NCBI RefSeq assembly: GCF_017357385.1
Contig: NZ_CP071632.1
Coordinates: forward strand, 2,423,501-2,487,500
Reading direction: 5' to 3'
Source of the DNA: Rhizobium sp. NZLR1
GTDB lineage: Bacteria > Pseudomonadota > Alphaproteobacteria > Rhizobiales > Rhizobiaceae
Length of the DNA stretch: 64,000 bases
Position numbers and translations under genes: made by a program. Below, piece by piece: positions 1 to 8,485 of the stretch. Within the stretch, counting starts at the first letter, position 1, and each line of letters opens with the position of its first letter. The notes beneath the pieces are model-generated. The model was not told the DNA's origin. It saw nothing but the letters and a program-made list of their open reading frames with translations, and did no database searches.

Positions 1-84
1 AACCGCGTCGACAATGTCTATGGCGACCGCAACCTGCTCTGCACCTGCCCGCCGGTCGAAACTTATGCCGAGGCGGCGGAGTAG
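1..84 (+). CDS. gcvP: Glycine dehydrogenase (P protein of glycine cleavage system), C-terminal fragment
   Basis: The window opens inside a reading frame that ends at the TAG at 82-84. The 27 visible residues include RVDNVYGDRNL and CTCPP, the typical extreme C-terminus of the PLP-dependent glycine decarboxylase, which releases CO2 from glycine and passes the aminomethyl group to GcvH. Only the last exon-like tail is visible, so nothing can be said about the start, the catalytic lysine or the operon. The call rests on recognising this conserved tail. Confidence 0.85.
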   Translation, partial: NRVDNVYGDRNLLCTCPPVETYAEAAE

Positions 85-96
85 CAGCAATTCGGC

Positions 97-125
97 CAGC
101 CCCTCTCACAGGTTGGGAGGGGCTG
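97..125 (+). terminator. Hairpin downstream of gcvP
   Basis: CAGCCCCTC at 97-105 pairs perfectly with GAGGGGCTG at 117-125 around an 11-nt loop, 13 bases after the gcvP stop. There is no T-run after the stem, so termination would be weak or factor-assisted. Confidence 0.55.
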
Positions 126-299
126 CCTTCAAGATCAGCTTTCGATACGTGATACGGCGCCGAACCCGGCGATGCCCGTTTCGAGGCATTGGGTTCAAAT
201 TTAACCTTTCTTAGCAAGTCTCTGTTAGCAATTGAAAATGGGCGGTTTCCCTCCAGCAGGAATGTTGCCGTCGACCTTTTGTTTTGCGTGCAGGTTCTC

Positions 300-1337
300 A
301 TGCGTTCATCGGCTTTGCCAGCAATCCTCCTTGCCGCCCTGATCCTGTCGGGATGCGCCGCCAGTTCCGGCGCCGAAGATGTGCTGGGCAACGTGCCATC
401 GCCGGAAACGACGAATGCGATCACCAAACCGAACGGCCCGATACCGGCTGCCACCGTCGGCGACACTACACAGGCAAACGCGCCGCAGGAAGCGTTGAGC
501 TGGACCGGACCGGTTCCGGAGCCACAGGCGCTCGTGCCCCAGGACAGGCCGGTCGGCATGCCGATGCCGACGGAAAAGCCCGTCGCGATGCTCATGCCCA
601 CCAATCCGGGAATCGATCCCGATGTCGGCAGGAGATCGCCGGCACGCGGACAGATCTACGGCCACCGCTTCCGCGATGCCAAGCCGATCAACTTCGGCTC
701 CACCTCGCCGAGAAAGCTTGCCGTGCATGGCGTCGACGTCTCGCGCTGGCAGGGCGAGATCGATTGGGAGACGTTGCGCGGGCAAGGCGCGAACTTCGTC
801 TACATCAAGGCGACGGACGGCGGCGATCACCTCGATCCGATGTTCAAGAAAAACTGGCGCCGGGCCAAGGAAGCCGGCCTGAAACACGGCGCCTATCACT
901 TCTTCTACTGGTGCCGGACGGCAGGCGAACAGGCCGACTGGTTCATCCGCAACGTGCCGAGGGAAGCAAACGCGCTTCCGCCGGTCATCGACGTCGAATG
1001 GAATGGCGAATCGAGCTGCAAGCGCCGCATATCCCCCGCCCGCGTCCGGGAAAAGATGCAGGTGTTCATGGACAAGCTGGAGCGTTATTACGGTCAGCGC
1101 CCGATCATCTACACGGCGCCGGATTTCTACCGCGACAATCTGAAGGGCCAGATGCTCGACTATCCCTTCTGGCTGCGCTCGGTTGCCGCTCACCCCTCCA
1201 AGGTCTACCCCGGCCGCAAGTGGCTCTTCTGGCAATACTCCGGCTCCGGCCTCTCCGAAGGCGTCGAAGGCAAGATCGACCTCAACGTGTTCAACGGCAA
1301 CGAAAGCGATTGGCACGACTGGGTGGCGTCACGATAA
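300..1337 (+). CDS. Glycoside hydrolase family 25 (lysozyme-like) lipoprotein
   Basis: A predicted 345-residue muramidase-like enzyme. The ATG at 300 is chosen because it starts a clear lipoprotein signal: charged N-terminus, hydrophobic stretch, then lipobox L-S-G-C with the lipidated Cys at about residue 19. Residues 20-135 are a Pro/Ala-rich, low-complexity spacer. The GH25 barrel begins near 143 with GVDVSRWQG (Asp146) and carries the paired acidic residues DVEW (Asp231, Glu233) expected of this family, which cleaves the beta-1,4 bond between N-acetylmuramate and N-acetylglucosamine. It is probably anchored in a membrane and acts on peptidoglycan. The gene stands alone, and its TAA stop is the first codon of the 107-nt repeat that follows. 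The specific substrate is inferred. Confidence 0.85.
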   Translation: MRSSALPAILLAALILSGCAASSGAEDVLGNVPSPETTNAITKPNGPIPAATVGDTTQANAPQEALSWTGPVPEPQALVPQDRPVGMPMPTEKPVAMLMPTNPGIDPDVGRRSPARGQIYGHRFRDAKPINFGSTSPRKLAVHGVDVSRWQGEIDWETLRGQGANFVYIKATDGGDHLDPMFKKNWRRAKEAGLKHGAYHFFYWCRTAGEQADWFIRNVPREANALPPVIDVEWNGESSCKRRISPARVREKMQVFMDKLERYYGQRPIIYTAPDFYRDNLKGQMLDYPFWLRSVAAHPSKVYPGRKWLFWQYSGSGLSEGVEGKIDLNVFNGNESDWHDWVASR

Positions 1338-1441
1338 TGCATGTCGCCGGGAAGTGTGCAGCGGTTCCCGGATAACGACATGCATAAAAACAAAGAGCTA
1401 AATCGCGTCGAATGAATCAAGTTAAATGCGACGCGCTTTAG
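1335..1441. repeat. RIME-like palindromic repeat, copy 1
   Basis: A 107-nt element with two imperfect hairpins. The first has outer arms ATGCATGTCG / CGACATGCAT enclosing CCGGGAA / TTCCCGG. The second has arms CTAAATCGCGTCG / GCGACGCGCTTTAG. It recurs at the same length at 19371-19477 and 49012-49118. It matches my memory of the Rhizobium-specific intergenic mosaic elements (RIME). It lies between convergent genes, where it could end transcription from both sides, and its first three bases are the stop codon of the GH25 gene. Confidence 0.85.
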
Positions 1442-1468
1442 CTTGAGGCAGGCAAGCGCCTCCCCCGC

Positions 1469-3754
1469 TTACGCCGACTTCTGCACCTTCACAGGCACAC
1501 CCTTATAGGCAGGGGTTCCCGATTTTCGGTCGTAATCGGCAAGCGCGATGACCCGGTTCATCTCGGGATAATATCCAGCCACGGAGCCGGCCGGAATGTC
1601 GTAGGCCACCGCGGTGAAGCCTTTGACCGACTTGCTGGCTGTTTCCCCAACCGATTCGATATCGACCCTGTCGCCATCGGCCAGGCCGCGAGCGGAGAGA
1701 TCCTTGCTGTTCATGAAGATGATGTCACGGCGGCCGAAGACGCCGCGATAGCGGTCGTCGAGGCTGTAGATCGTCGTATTGTACTGGTCGTGACTGCGCA
1801 GCGTCGTCAGAACCAACGTGTCCGCGTCGACAAGCCGGGGATCTTCTTCCAGTCCCGGCGCAGTGAGGAAATGCGCCTTGCCTGAAGGAGTGTGCCATTG
1901 CCGGTCAGCGGCGGCGACCGTCAGCCGGAAGCCGCCGGGTTTCCTGACCCTGGTGTTGAAGTCATGAAAATCGGGAAAGACTACCGCGATCTTTTCCCGA
2001 ATACGGCTGTAATCACCGACCATCCCGTCCCAATCGATATCGTATTTGCTGCCGAGCGTTGCCTTGGCGATACCGGCGATGATCGCAGGCTCGGAGCGAA
2101 GCTGGTCGCCGGGCGGTTTCAGGAAACCGCGCGAGGCATGCACCATCGACATGGAATCCTCGACGGTCACCGATTGCGGTCCGGTCTTCTGGATGTCCTG
2201 GTCGGTGCGGCCGAGAACGGGAAAAATGATCGAGGTCCGGGCGATCAACAGGTGCGAGCGATTGAGTTTCGTCGCGATGTGAACGGCAAGGTGGAGTTTG
2301 CGCATGCCTATGAACGTCGCGTCCGGATCGGATATCGCCACGGCCAGATTGCCGCCGAGGCAGACCAGCGCCTTCGACCGGCCCTCGATGATCGCCTCGA
2401 TGGCTTCGACGGCGTTGTGGCCCTTCTCCTCCGGAGGGCGGAAACCGAAGGCCTTTTCCATGCCGTCGAGAAGCGCCCTATTGGGGATTTCGGTGATACC
2501 GACCGTGCGGTCGCCCTGAACGTTCGAATGTCCCCGAAGCGGGCAGATGCCGGCGCCCTGGCGGCCGATATTCCCCCGCAGCATCAGGAAATTGGCCAGC
2601 TGCTGGACGTTGGCGGTGCCGTGGCTGTGCTGGGTGATGCCCATGCCGTAGCAGAGGATAACGTTGCGGGCATTGAGATAGACCTCGACAGCACTATCCA
2701 GCGCTTCGAACGTCAGGCCCGATTTCCTGAGGATCGACGCCCACTCCGTCTGTGCGACATCGGCCTTGAGAGCCTCCAGCCCGATCGTGTGTGCCTTGAT
2801 GAACTCGCGATCGAGAAAGCCCTTGCCGCCTGCGGTGATATCGGCGTCGTCGCGTTCGAATATCCGCTTCATCATCCCCTTGAGGGCCGCAAGATCCCCG
2901 CCGGTGCGGACCTGGTGATAGGCCGATGCGATCGGCGTCGACGACATCATCGCCATTTCTACCGGGTTCTGCGGTGCTGCGAATTTTTCAAGCGCCCTTT
3001 CTTTCAAGGGATTGAAGACCACGATCGGAACGCCGCGCCTCGCGGCATCGTGCAGGGTGGTCATCATCCGAGGATGGTTGGTGCCCGGATTGTGACCGAA
3101 GCTGAAGATGGCATCGGCATGATCGAAATCCTCGAGCGTCACCGTGCCCTTGCCGACCCCGATCGAGTCGGGCAGGCCGACGCTGGTCGCCTCATGGCAC
3201 ATGTTCGAGCAGTCGGGAAAATTGTTGGTGCCGTAGGCCCTAACAAAAAGCTGGAACAGAAATGCCGCCTCGTTTGAGGCGCGTCCGGACGTATAGAATT
3301 CGGCCATGTCAGGGTCGGGCAGTTTGCGCAGTTCGTCGCCGATCAGCGCAAGGGCCTCGTCCCAGCCGATCGGCAGGTAATGGTCGCTGACATGGTCATA
3401 GATCAACGGGTGCGTCAGGCGGCCCTGGTCTTCCAGCTGGTGGTCGTTCCATTGCCAGAGTTCGGCAACGCCGTGCGTCGCGAAAAAGTCGGGTCCGGCG
3501 CGCTTTGCCGTCGATTCCCAGGTGATCGCCTTGGCACCGTTTTCGCAGAATTCGAATGAGCTCGTATGTTTGGGATCGGGCCATGCGCAGCCGGGGCAAT
3601 CGAAACCCTCGGGCTGATTGGCTTTCAGCAGCGTCGCAGCACCCTGGGCGATGACCTGCTGGCGTGCAAGGGTTTCGGCAACGGCTTTGAGTGCACCCCA
3701 GCCGCCGGCCGGGGCCGTGTATGTCTCGATGCCTTTCGGCCGCTTCTTGGTCAT
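1469..3754 (-). CDS. FdhF/YdeP-family molybdopterin oxidoreductase
   Basis: A 761-residue protein of the formate-dehydrogenase-like molybdopterin superfamily, closest in layout to YdeP. The N-terminus has a C-x-x-C pair (about Cys53 and Cys56, FDCPGCAWPD). The molybdopterin oxidoreductase domain fills most of the protein, with the cofactor-contact stretch GHNPGTNHPR and the glycine-rich FLMLRGNIGRQGAG. A C-terminal molydopterin dinucleotide-binding domain contains TLRSHDQYNTT. The ATG at 3754 is preferred over the in-frame GTG four codons upstream because GGAG sits 6 bases before it. No fdhD, chaperone or beta subunit lies beside it, so the electron partner is unknown. E. coli YdeP is linked to acid resistance, but the reaction has not been assigned and I assign none here. 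Confidence 0.85.
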   Translation of the reverse strand: MTKKRPKGIETYTAPAGGWGALKAVAETLARQQVIAQGAATLLKANQPEGFDCPGCAWPDPKHTSSFEFCENGAKAITWESTAKRAGPDFFATHGVAELWQWNDHQLEDQGRLTHPLIYDHVSDHYLPIGWDEALALIGDELRKLPDPDMAEFYTSGRASNEAAFLFQLFVRAYGTNNFPDCSNMCHEATSVGLPDSIGVGKGTVTLEDFDHADAIFSFGHNPGTNHPRMMTTLHDAARRGVPIVVFNPLKERALEKFAAPQNPVEMAMMSSTPIASAYHQVRTGGDLAALKGMMKRIFERDDADITAGGKGFLDREFIKAHTIGLEALKADVAQTEWASILRKSGLTFEALDSAVEVYLNARNVILCYGMGITQHSHGTANVQQLANFLMLRGNIGRQGAGICPLRGHSNVQGDRTVGITEIPNRALLDGMEKAFGFRPPEEKGHNAVEAIEAIIEGRSKALVCLGGNLAVAISDPDATFIGMRKLHLAVHIATKLNRSHLLIARTSIIFPVLGRTDQDIQKTGPQSVTVEDSMSMVHASRGFLKPPGDQLRSEPAIIAGIAKATLGSKYDIDWDGMVGDYSRIREKIAVVFPDFHDFNTRVRKPGGFRLTVAAADRQWHTPSGKAHFLTAPGLEEDPRLVDADTLVLTTLRSHDQYNTTIYSLDDRYRGVFGRRDIIFMNSKDLSARGLADGDRVDIESVGETASKSVKGFTAVAYDIPAGSVAGYYPEMNRVIALADYDRKSGTPAYKGVPVKVQKSA

Positions 3755-4024
3755 CACCTGCTCCACAAATCACGCGAAGGCCAGAGCCTATCAGCCGGCA
3801 ATGTAGGGGAATGCCATCCGTCGGGATAGGTGGGGGACTTGCCGATGTCGATTGGCACGTGCTGCCGGCTCTATCGCCACCGACCCCTGGCTATCATCCC
3901 GTTCCAATCCGGAACAGATACGGCCGCACGCGCCCGACCTGTAGGTCTTCGCTAACGCAATGCCTTCAGCATTCCCTAAACCCTTGCAGGTAAAAGACGA
4001 TTATCCAGTTCTGGGGAAACGCTG

Positions 4025-4330
4025 ATGAACATATCGGGCATTACGAACACTGCTCTTTCGGGAATGCGGGCGCAGACGACCCGGATCAGCGCGATCGCCA
4101 ACAACGTCGCAAACAGCAGTACACCGGATTATACCAGGCTGAACACCAGCCTCACATCCGTTGTTTCAGGCGGTGTCCAGGCCGCCGTCAGGCCGACGAC
4201 GTCGGATGTCGATCCGGCCACCGAACTGACCGACCTGATCGAAACCGAGCAGAGCTACAAGGCAAACGCCGTGGTCTTCGAGACCGGCGCCGACATGTGG
4301 GAAATGCTGATGGGCATCAAGCGCGACTGA
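4025..4330 (+). CDS. Small flagellar basal-body rod-like protein
   Basis: A 101-residue protein whose N-terminus (ALSGMRAQTTRISAIANNVANSSTPDY) resembles the N-terminal rod motif of FlgB/FlgC/FlgG proteins, with the characteristic ANNVAN. Its C-terminus (ELTDLIETEQSYKANAVVFET) resembles the helix of the basal-body rod C-terminal domain. The whole middle domain of a true rod or hook protein is missing, so the two coiled ends are joined directly. GGGGAAAC at 4012-4019 is a good ribosome-binding site for the ATG at 4025. No other flagellar gene is nearby. It could be a minor rod component or an exaptation of the fold. Confidence 0.75.
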   Translation: MNISGITNTALSGMRAQTTRISAIANNVANSSTPDYTRLNTSLTSVVSGGVQAAVRPTTSDVDPATELTDLIETEQSYKANAVVFETGADMWEMLMGIKRD

Positions 4331-4415
4331 GCACGGCCCGTAAGTCGCGATGCTGTTATAATCCCGTCTTGAATCAGACCTATGCCGATCCGCGCCAATG
4401 ATGGGGATCGATGCC

Positions 4416-5042
4416 ATGCCGGAATATCAGGATTTCATTTCGATCTCAGGAAGAACCGCACTCGATCCAGCACCCCTGGTGCTGCTGCATGGAAGCGGCA
4501 TGCATGAACGCAATCTGATCGCGCTTGCCGACAAGGTTGGGGCGGATCGGCCCTATCTGTCGCTGAGGGGCGCGGTTAAATGGGATGAAGGCTTTGCTTT
4601 CTTTCGCCGAAACCCCGACCGGACGCTTGATGACGCCGACCTCTTCAACGAGACCCATCATCTCGCCGATTTTCTGGCGAAGGCCTCGACAACCGGGCTC
4701 CTGAAACGGCCGCCTGTGCTGGTCGGCTTTTCGAACGGCGCGATCATCGCCGCCTCGATCCTGCTGCATCGCCCGGAAACCATAGCCGGGGCCGTCCTGC
4801 TGCGGCCGCTATCACCCGCACCCGCCGCCGATTTTCCCGACCTCAGAAACCATCGCATCCTCATTCTGGCAGGCGAACGCGACGAGCGGCGCGCGCCTGA
4901 GGACGTTGTGCTCATCAGGGATCAGATTGAAAAAAGCGGTGCCGGCGCCACGACGAGACTGATCCCGACCGGCCATGATCTCGGCGACGACGAGCCGGAT
5001 TTCATCAGGGCTTGGCTGGCGGAGAATTTCCGACCAGCCTGA
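4416..5042 (+). CDS. Alpha/beta hydrolase (carboxylesterase-like)
   Basis: A protein of about 208 residues with the fold and motifs of a small carboxylesterase/phospholipase (YpfH-like). It has an oxyanion loop LLHGSGMHE near residues 23-31, a nucleophile elbow G-F-S-N-G with Ser106, a candidate acid in LAGERDE near 159, and a C-terminal His in PTGHDLGDDEP. An in-frame ATG at 4398 is possible. I prefer 4416, which has a G-run about 10 bases upstream. There is no signal peptide, so it should be cytoplasmic. Its 3' end faces the convergent sufA. The substrate cannot be told from sequence. Confidence 0.8.
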   Translation: MPEYQDFISISGRTALDPAPLVLLHGSGMHERNLIALADKVGADRPYLSLRGAVKWDEGFAFFRRNPDRTLDDADLFNETHHLADFLAKASTTGLLKRPPVLVGFSNGAIIAASILLHRPETIAGAVLLRPLSPAPAADFPDLRNHRILILAGERDERRAPEDVVLIRDQIEKSGAGATTRLIPTGHDLGDDEPDFIRAWLAENFRPA

Positions 5043-5054
5043 AGGGCACAGGTG

Positions 5055-5447
5055 TCAGGTGTGCGCCGGCTCGTTTTGGCGCTGTGCGGCTAGGGCCGCG
5101 AGATCGGCGGGTTTCAGCTCGACGGATTCGCCGCAGCCGCAGGCCGATGTCTGGTTCGGATTGGTGAAGGTGAAGCCGGAGCGCAGCGTCGTCGCCTCGA
5201 AACCCATTTCGGTGCCGAGCAGGTAAAGAGCCGCCGATGGCTCGACCCAGACTTTGGCACCGTCGCGCTCGATCAGGTCGTCCTTGGCATTGGGTTCGGT
5301 CACCATGTCGATGGTATATTCCATCCCGGCGCAGCCGCCCTTCTTGATGCCGACGCGTACACCCTTGGCCTCCGGCCCCGAGTTCTCGACGATCGCTTTG
5401 ACGCGGGCCGCAGCCCCGTCCGTCATGCTCATAATTGCAAAGCCCAT
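5055..5447 (-). CDS. sufA: SufA/IscA-type Fe-S cluster carrier, last gene of suf operon
   Basis: A 130-residue A-type carrier that accepts Fe-S clusters from the SufBCD scaffold and hands them to apo-proteins in the cytoplasm. The three family cysteines are present: one in KKGGCAGMEY and two in the C-terminal SACGCGES. AAGGAG lies 9 bases before the ATG at 5447, and the two in-frame ATGs upstream have no usable ribosome-binding site. It is the promoter-distal gene of the operon, about 90 bases after sufX, matching the published R. leguminosarum order sufS2BCDS1XA. Confidence 0.92.
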   Translation of the reverse strand: MGFAIMSMTDGAAARVKAIVENSGPEAKGVRVGIKKGGCAGMEYTIDMVTEPNAKDDLIERDGAKVWVEPSAALYLLGTEMGFEATTLRSGFTFTNPNQTSACGCGESVELKPADLAALAAQRQNEPAHT

Positions 5448-5539
5448 GGGCCTCATCTCCTTCCGCAACCGGGGTCAAGATCCGGCGCTTCGTGATTCAA
5501 ATGTAGTCGTCGCAAGTAAACGGATCAATACCGGCCTGC

Positions 5540-5920
5540 TTAATACCAACCGACGGCGACCTGCGCCTCTTCGGACATACGATCCGGCGTCCACGGCGGA
5601 TCGAAGGTCATCGCCACTTCGACACCCGATACACCTTCGACGGCGCCGACGGCATTTTCGACCCAGCCCGGCATCTCGCCGGCAACCGGGCAGCCGGGGG
5701 CGGTCAGTGTCATCATGATTTTCACCATCCGGTCGTCCTCGATGTCGATCTTGTAGATCAGACCGAGTTCGAAGATGTCGGCCGGAATTTCCGGATCGTA
5801 GACGGTCTTCAGCGCGCTGATGACGTCGTCGCTGAGCCGCGCCAGCTCATCGGCCGGAATGCTGGAATGCACGATGCCTTCGCGCACATCGATCTTCTGT
5901 TCGCTTTCGTCCAGGCTCAT
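5540..5920 (-). CDS. sufT: SUF-associated DUF59 protein (SufX/SufT)
   Basis: A 126-residue MIP18/DUF59-family protein. It contains YDPEIPADIFELGLIY and the TAPGCPV loop with the conserved cysteine typical of SufT. In other bacteria SufT-like proteins help mature Fe-S proteins when demand is high, and the R. leguminosarum gene at this place was called sufX. GAGGAG lies 8 bases before the ATG at 5920 and overlaps the sufS1 stop, so the two genes are probably translationally coupled. An in-frame GTG three codons upstream is a weaker start. Confidence 0.88.
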   Translation of the reverse strand: MSLDESEQKIDVREGIVHSSIPADELARLSDDVISALKTVYDPEIPADIFELGLIYKIDIEDDRMVKIMMTLTAPGCPVAGEMPGWVENAVGAVEGVSGVEVAMTFDPPWTPDRMSEEAQVAVGWY

Positions 5921-5932
5921 CACGGACACTCC

Positions 5933-7174
5933 TCAAGCAAAGAACTTGCGCGCATATTCAAGCGCATCGGCCAGGGCATCGACCTCGGCGCGGGTATTGT
6001 ACATGCCGAAAGATGCACGGCATGTGGAGGTGACGCCGAAGCGTTTCAAGAGCGGCATGGCGCAATGGGTGCCGGCCCGCACCGCAACGCCCTGCCGGTC
6101 GATCACCATCGAGACGTCATGGGCATGGATGCCGGCAAGCTCGAAGGAAAAGATACTGCCCTTGTCGGGCGCCGTTCCGAACACCCGCAGCGAATTGACC
6201 GATTTCAGCCGCTCGACGGCGTAAGCCGCAAGATCGGCCTCATGGCGGGCGATCGCCTCGCGGCCGACCTTCTCCATGTAGTCGAGCGCATAACCGAGCC
6301 CGATCGCCTGCACGATCGGTGGCGTGCCGGCCTCGAAGCGATGCGGCGGATCATTATAGGTGACAGCATCCTCGGCAACTTCGAAAATCATCTCGCCGCC
6401 GCCCTGGAACGGGCGCATCTGCGAAAGCCGCTCCTTCTTGCCGTAGAGCACGCCGATGCCGGATGGGCCGTAGAGCTTGTGGCCGGTCATCACGTACCAG
6501 TCGCAATCGATATCCTGCACATCCACGGGCAGATGCACCGCACCCTGGCTGCCGTCGATCAGCACCGGAATACCGCGCTCGTGCGCGATGCGGCAGACTT
6601 CCTTGACGGGAACGATGGTGCCGAGCGCATTCGACATATGGGTGATGGCGACGAGCTTGGTGCGCTCCGTCAGGCTCTTTTCGAAATCTTCGATATGGAA
6701 GGCGCCCTCGTCATCGACGGGAACCCAGACCAGCTTGGCGCCCTGCCGCTCACGGATGAAGTGCCAGGGCACGATGTTGGAATGATGCTCCATGATCGTC
6801 AGGACGATCTCGTCGCCTTCGCCGATCTCAGGCATGCCCCAGCCATAGGCGACGGTGTTGATTGCTTCCGTCGAATTCTTGGTGAAGACGATGTCGTTGA
6901 CCGAAGGGGCATTGAGGAAGCGGCGCACCTTGTCGCGCGATGCCTCATAGGCATCCGTGGCGGCATTGGAGAGATAGTGCAGGCCGCGATGCACATTGGC
7001 ATATTCGTGGCTATAGGCATGCGAGATGGCATCGATCACCACCTGCGGCTTCTGCGCCGAGGCGCCGTTGTCGAGATAGACCAGCGGCTTGCCGTGCACC
7101 TTCTCCGCCAGGATCGGAAAATCCCGGCGGATGGCTTCGACGTCGTATGGCGCGGCCGGTACGATCTTGTCCAT
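5933..7174 (-). CDS. sufS: Cysteine desulfurase SufS (group II)
   Basis: A 413-residue PLP enzyme that takes sulfur from L-cysteine as a persulfide for cluster assembly. The PLP lysine is Lys233 in MTGHKLYGPSG. The catalytic cysteine is Cys371 in RAGTHCAMP, the R-x-G-x-H-C-A form that marks group II (SufS/CsdA) enzymes and sets it apart from the group I enzyme at the other end of the operon. Group II enzymes usually need a sulfur acceptor (SufE or SufU), and neither is in this window. It lies 12 bases after sufD and 12 bases before sufX, so it is plainly co-transcribed. Confidence 0.95.
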   Translation of the reverse strand: MDKIVPAAPYDVEAIRRDFPILAEKVHGKPLVYLDNGASAQKPQVVIDAISHAYSHEYANVHRGLHYLSNAATDAYEASRDKVRRFLNAPSVNDIVFTKNSTEAINTVAYGWGMPEIGEGDEIVLTIMEHHSNIVPWHFIRERQGAKLVWVPVDDEGAFHIEDFEKSLTERTKLVAITHMSNALGTIVPVKEVCRIAHERGIPVLIDGSQGAVHLPVDVQDIDCDWYVMTGHKLYGPSGIGVLYGKKERLSQMRPFQGGGEMIFEVAEDAVTYNDPPHRFEAGTPPIVQAIGLGYALDYMEKVGREAIARHEADLAAYAVERLKSVNSLRVFGTAPDKGSIFSFELAGIHAHDVSMVIDRQGVAVRAGTHCAMPLLKRFGVTSTCRASFGMYNTRAEVDALADALEYARKFFA

Positions 7175-7186
7175 TGCTATATCCGA

Positions 7187-8461
7187 TCAGGCGTGCTTTT
7201 CGAGCCAGGCCGAAATCACGCCTTCCAGCGCCTCGACCAGAGCCTCGTCTTCCAGTTCCTCGACGATCTCGGCGACGAAGGCGTTGACCAGCATCGCCCG
7301 CGCCTTGTTCTCCGGAATGCCGCGCGCCATCATGTAATAGAGATGATTGGCGTCGATATCGGTCACCGTCGCCCCGTGGCCGCACTGGACATCGTCGGCA
7401 AAGATCTCGAGCTCTGGCTTGACCGAGAATTCGGCATCGTCGGACATCAGCAGCGTGTTGCAGGCCATCTTGGCGTCGGTCTTCTGCGCATCGGGCGCCA
7501 CCCGGATCATGCCCTGGAAGACCCCCTTGGCGCGGTCGAAGACGACGTTGCGGATCACTTCGGTCGAGCCGGTGTGCGGCACGTCGTGGCCAAGCATCAT
7601 CGTCACGTCGGTATGGCTCTCACCGCCGAGCAGGTTGATGCCGCGCACCGTCAGGTCGGCGCCCTCGCCCGTCACCTTGATATGCAGTTCCTGGCGCACC
7701 AGCCTGCCACCGGCATTGATGACGAACAGGCGAAGCCTGGCGTCCGTGCCGAGATCGATGCGGATCTGGCCGAGATGCGTATCGTCTGCCCCATGCTGCT
7801 GCAGGATGATCCAGGTTAGCTCGGCGCCCTCGCCGACAGTGATGTCACTGACATGGGACACGAGTGCCGCATCGCTGGTCACTGCAAGGTGACGTTCGAT
7901 GACGGTTGCCTTGACACCGGCGCCGAAGGCAACGGGAAGGCGTGTATGTGCCTGCCCGCCGGCATGGACAAACTGGATTTCGAGCGGATCTTCAAGCTCG
8001 GTATCGGCAGGCACGTCGACGACATAGCCGTCGCGCACGAAGCTGCCGTTGATGCGGCCGACCGCGTCGTCGCTGCCAAGCGCATCGAGCCCGTCTGCGG
8101 CGGAACCGTCGAGCAGATGTTCGCTATAGGCTGAAACGCCAAGACCGTCGGCCGCAGCCTTCTGGTTGGCGTGGCCCTGGATCACCGCCAGCACCGTCGA
8201 GCCGGCAACCAGAGGCTCAAGCGCATCGGAGCCGGCATCACCGACCTGCGGCGGCAAGGCGCGCAGCAGGTTTTTCAGATCGGTATAGTGCCAGGCCTCG
8301 ATGCGGCGCGTCGGCAGGCCGGCCTTCTTCAGGTCGTCGAGAAGCCGGTCGCGTAGCGCCGTCACCGCGCCGTTGCCCGGCAGATCGCCGATCTGATGGT
8401 TGAATGCCTCGATCAACGCCGTTTCGGCCACGGTCAGGCGGCTCGTCGTCTGCATATTCAT
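7187..8461 (-). CDS. sufD: SufD, Fe-S cluster assembly scaffold subunit
   Basis: About 424 residues. SufD pairs with SufB in the SufBC2D complex, where the Fe-S cluster is built. The C-terminal half is the right-handed beta-helix typical of SufB/SufD, ending in the helical core with CGHGATVTDIDANHLYYMMARGIP. The C-G-H-G-A-T stretch and following helix align with the equivalent region of SufB. The N-terminal 150 residues are more divergent, as is usual for SufD. The ATG at 8461 is chosen because AGGA lies 9 bases upstream. An in-frame GTG at 8479 and another ATG at 8455 are also possible. Confidence 0.93.
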   Translation of the reverse strand: MNMQTTSRLTVAETALIEAFNHQIGDLPGNGAVTALRDRLLDDLKKAGLPTRRIEAWHYTDLKNLLRALPPQVGDAGSDALEPLVAGSTVLAVIQGHANQKAAADGLGVSAYSEHLLDGSAADGLDALGSDDAVGRINGSFVRDGYVVDVPADTELEDPLEIQFVHAGGQAHTRLPVAFGAGVKATVIERHLAVTSDAALVSHVSDITVGEGAELTWIILQQHGADDTHLGQIRIDLGTDARLRLFVINAGGRLVRQELHIKVTGEGADLTVRGINLLGGESHTDVTMMLGHDVPHTGSTEVIRNVVFDRAKGVFQGMIRVAPDAQKTDAKMACNTLLMSDDAEFSVKPELEIFADDVQCGHGATVTDIDANHLYYMMARGIPENKARAMLVNAFVAEIVEELEDEALVEALEGVISAWLEKHA

Positions 8462-8485
8462 GGACGTCGTCCTTTCCACCCGAAC

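Noticed and set aside
5867..7819. 650-codon open frame on the plus strand, opposite sufS1 and sufD
   Set aside because: It runs antisense to two well-conserved genes in a G+C-rich region where stop codons are rare in the antisense frame. It is full of Arg/His/Asp typical of such shadows and has no ribosome-binding site.
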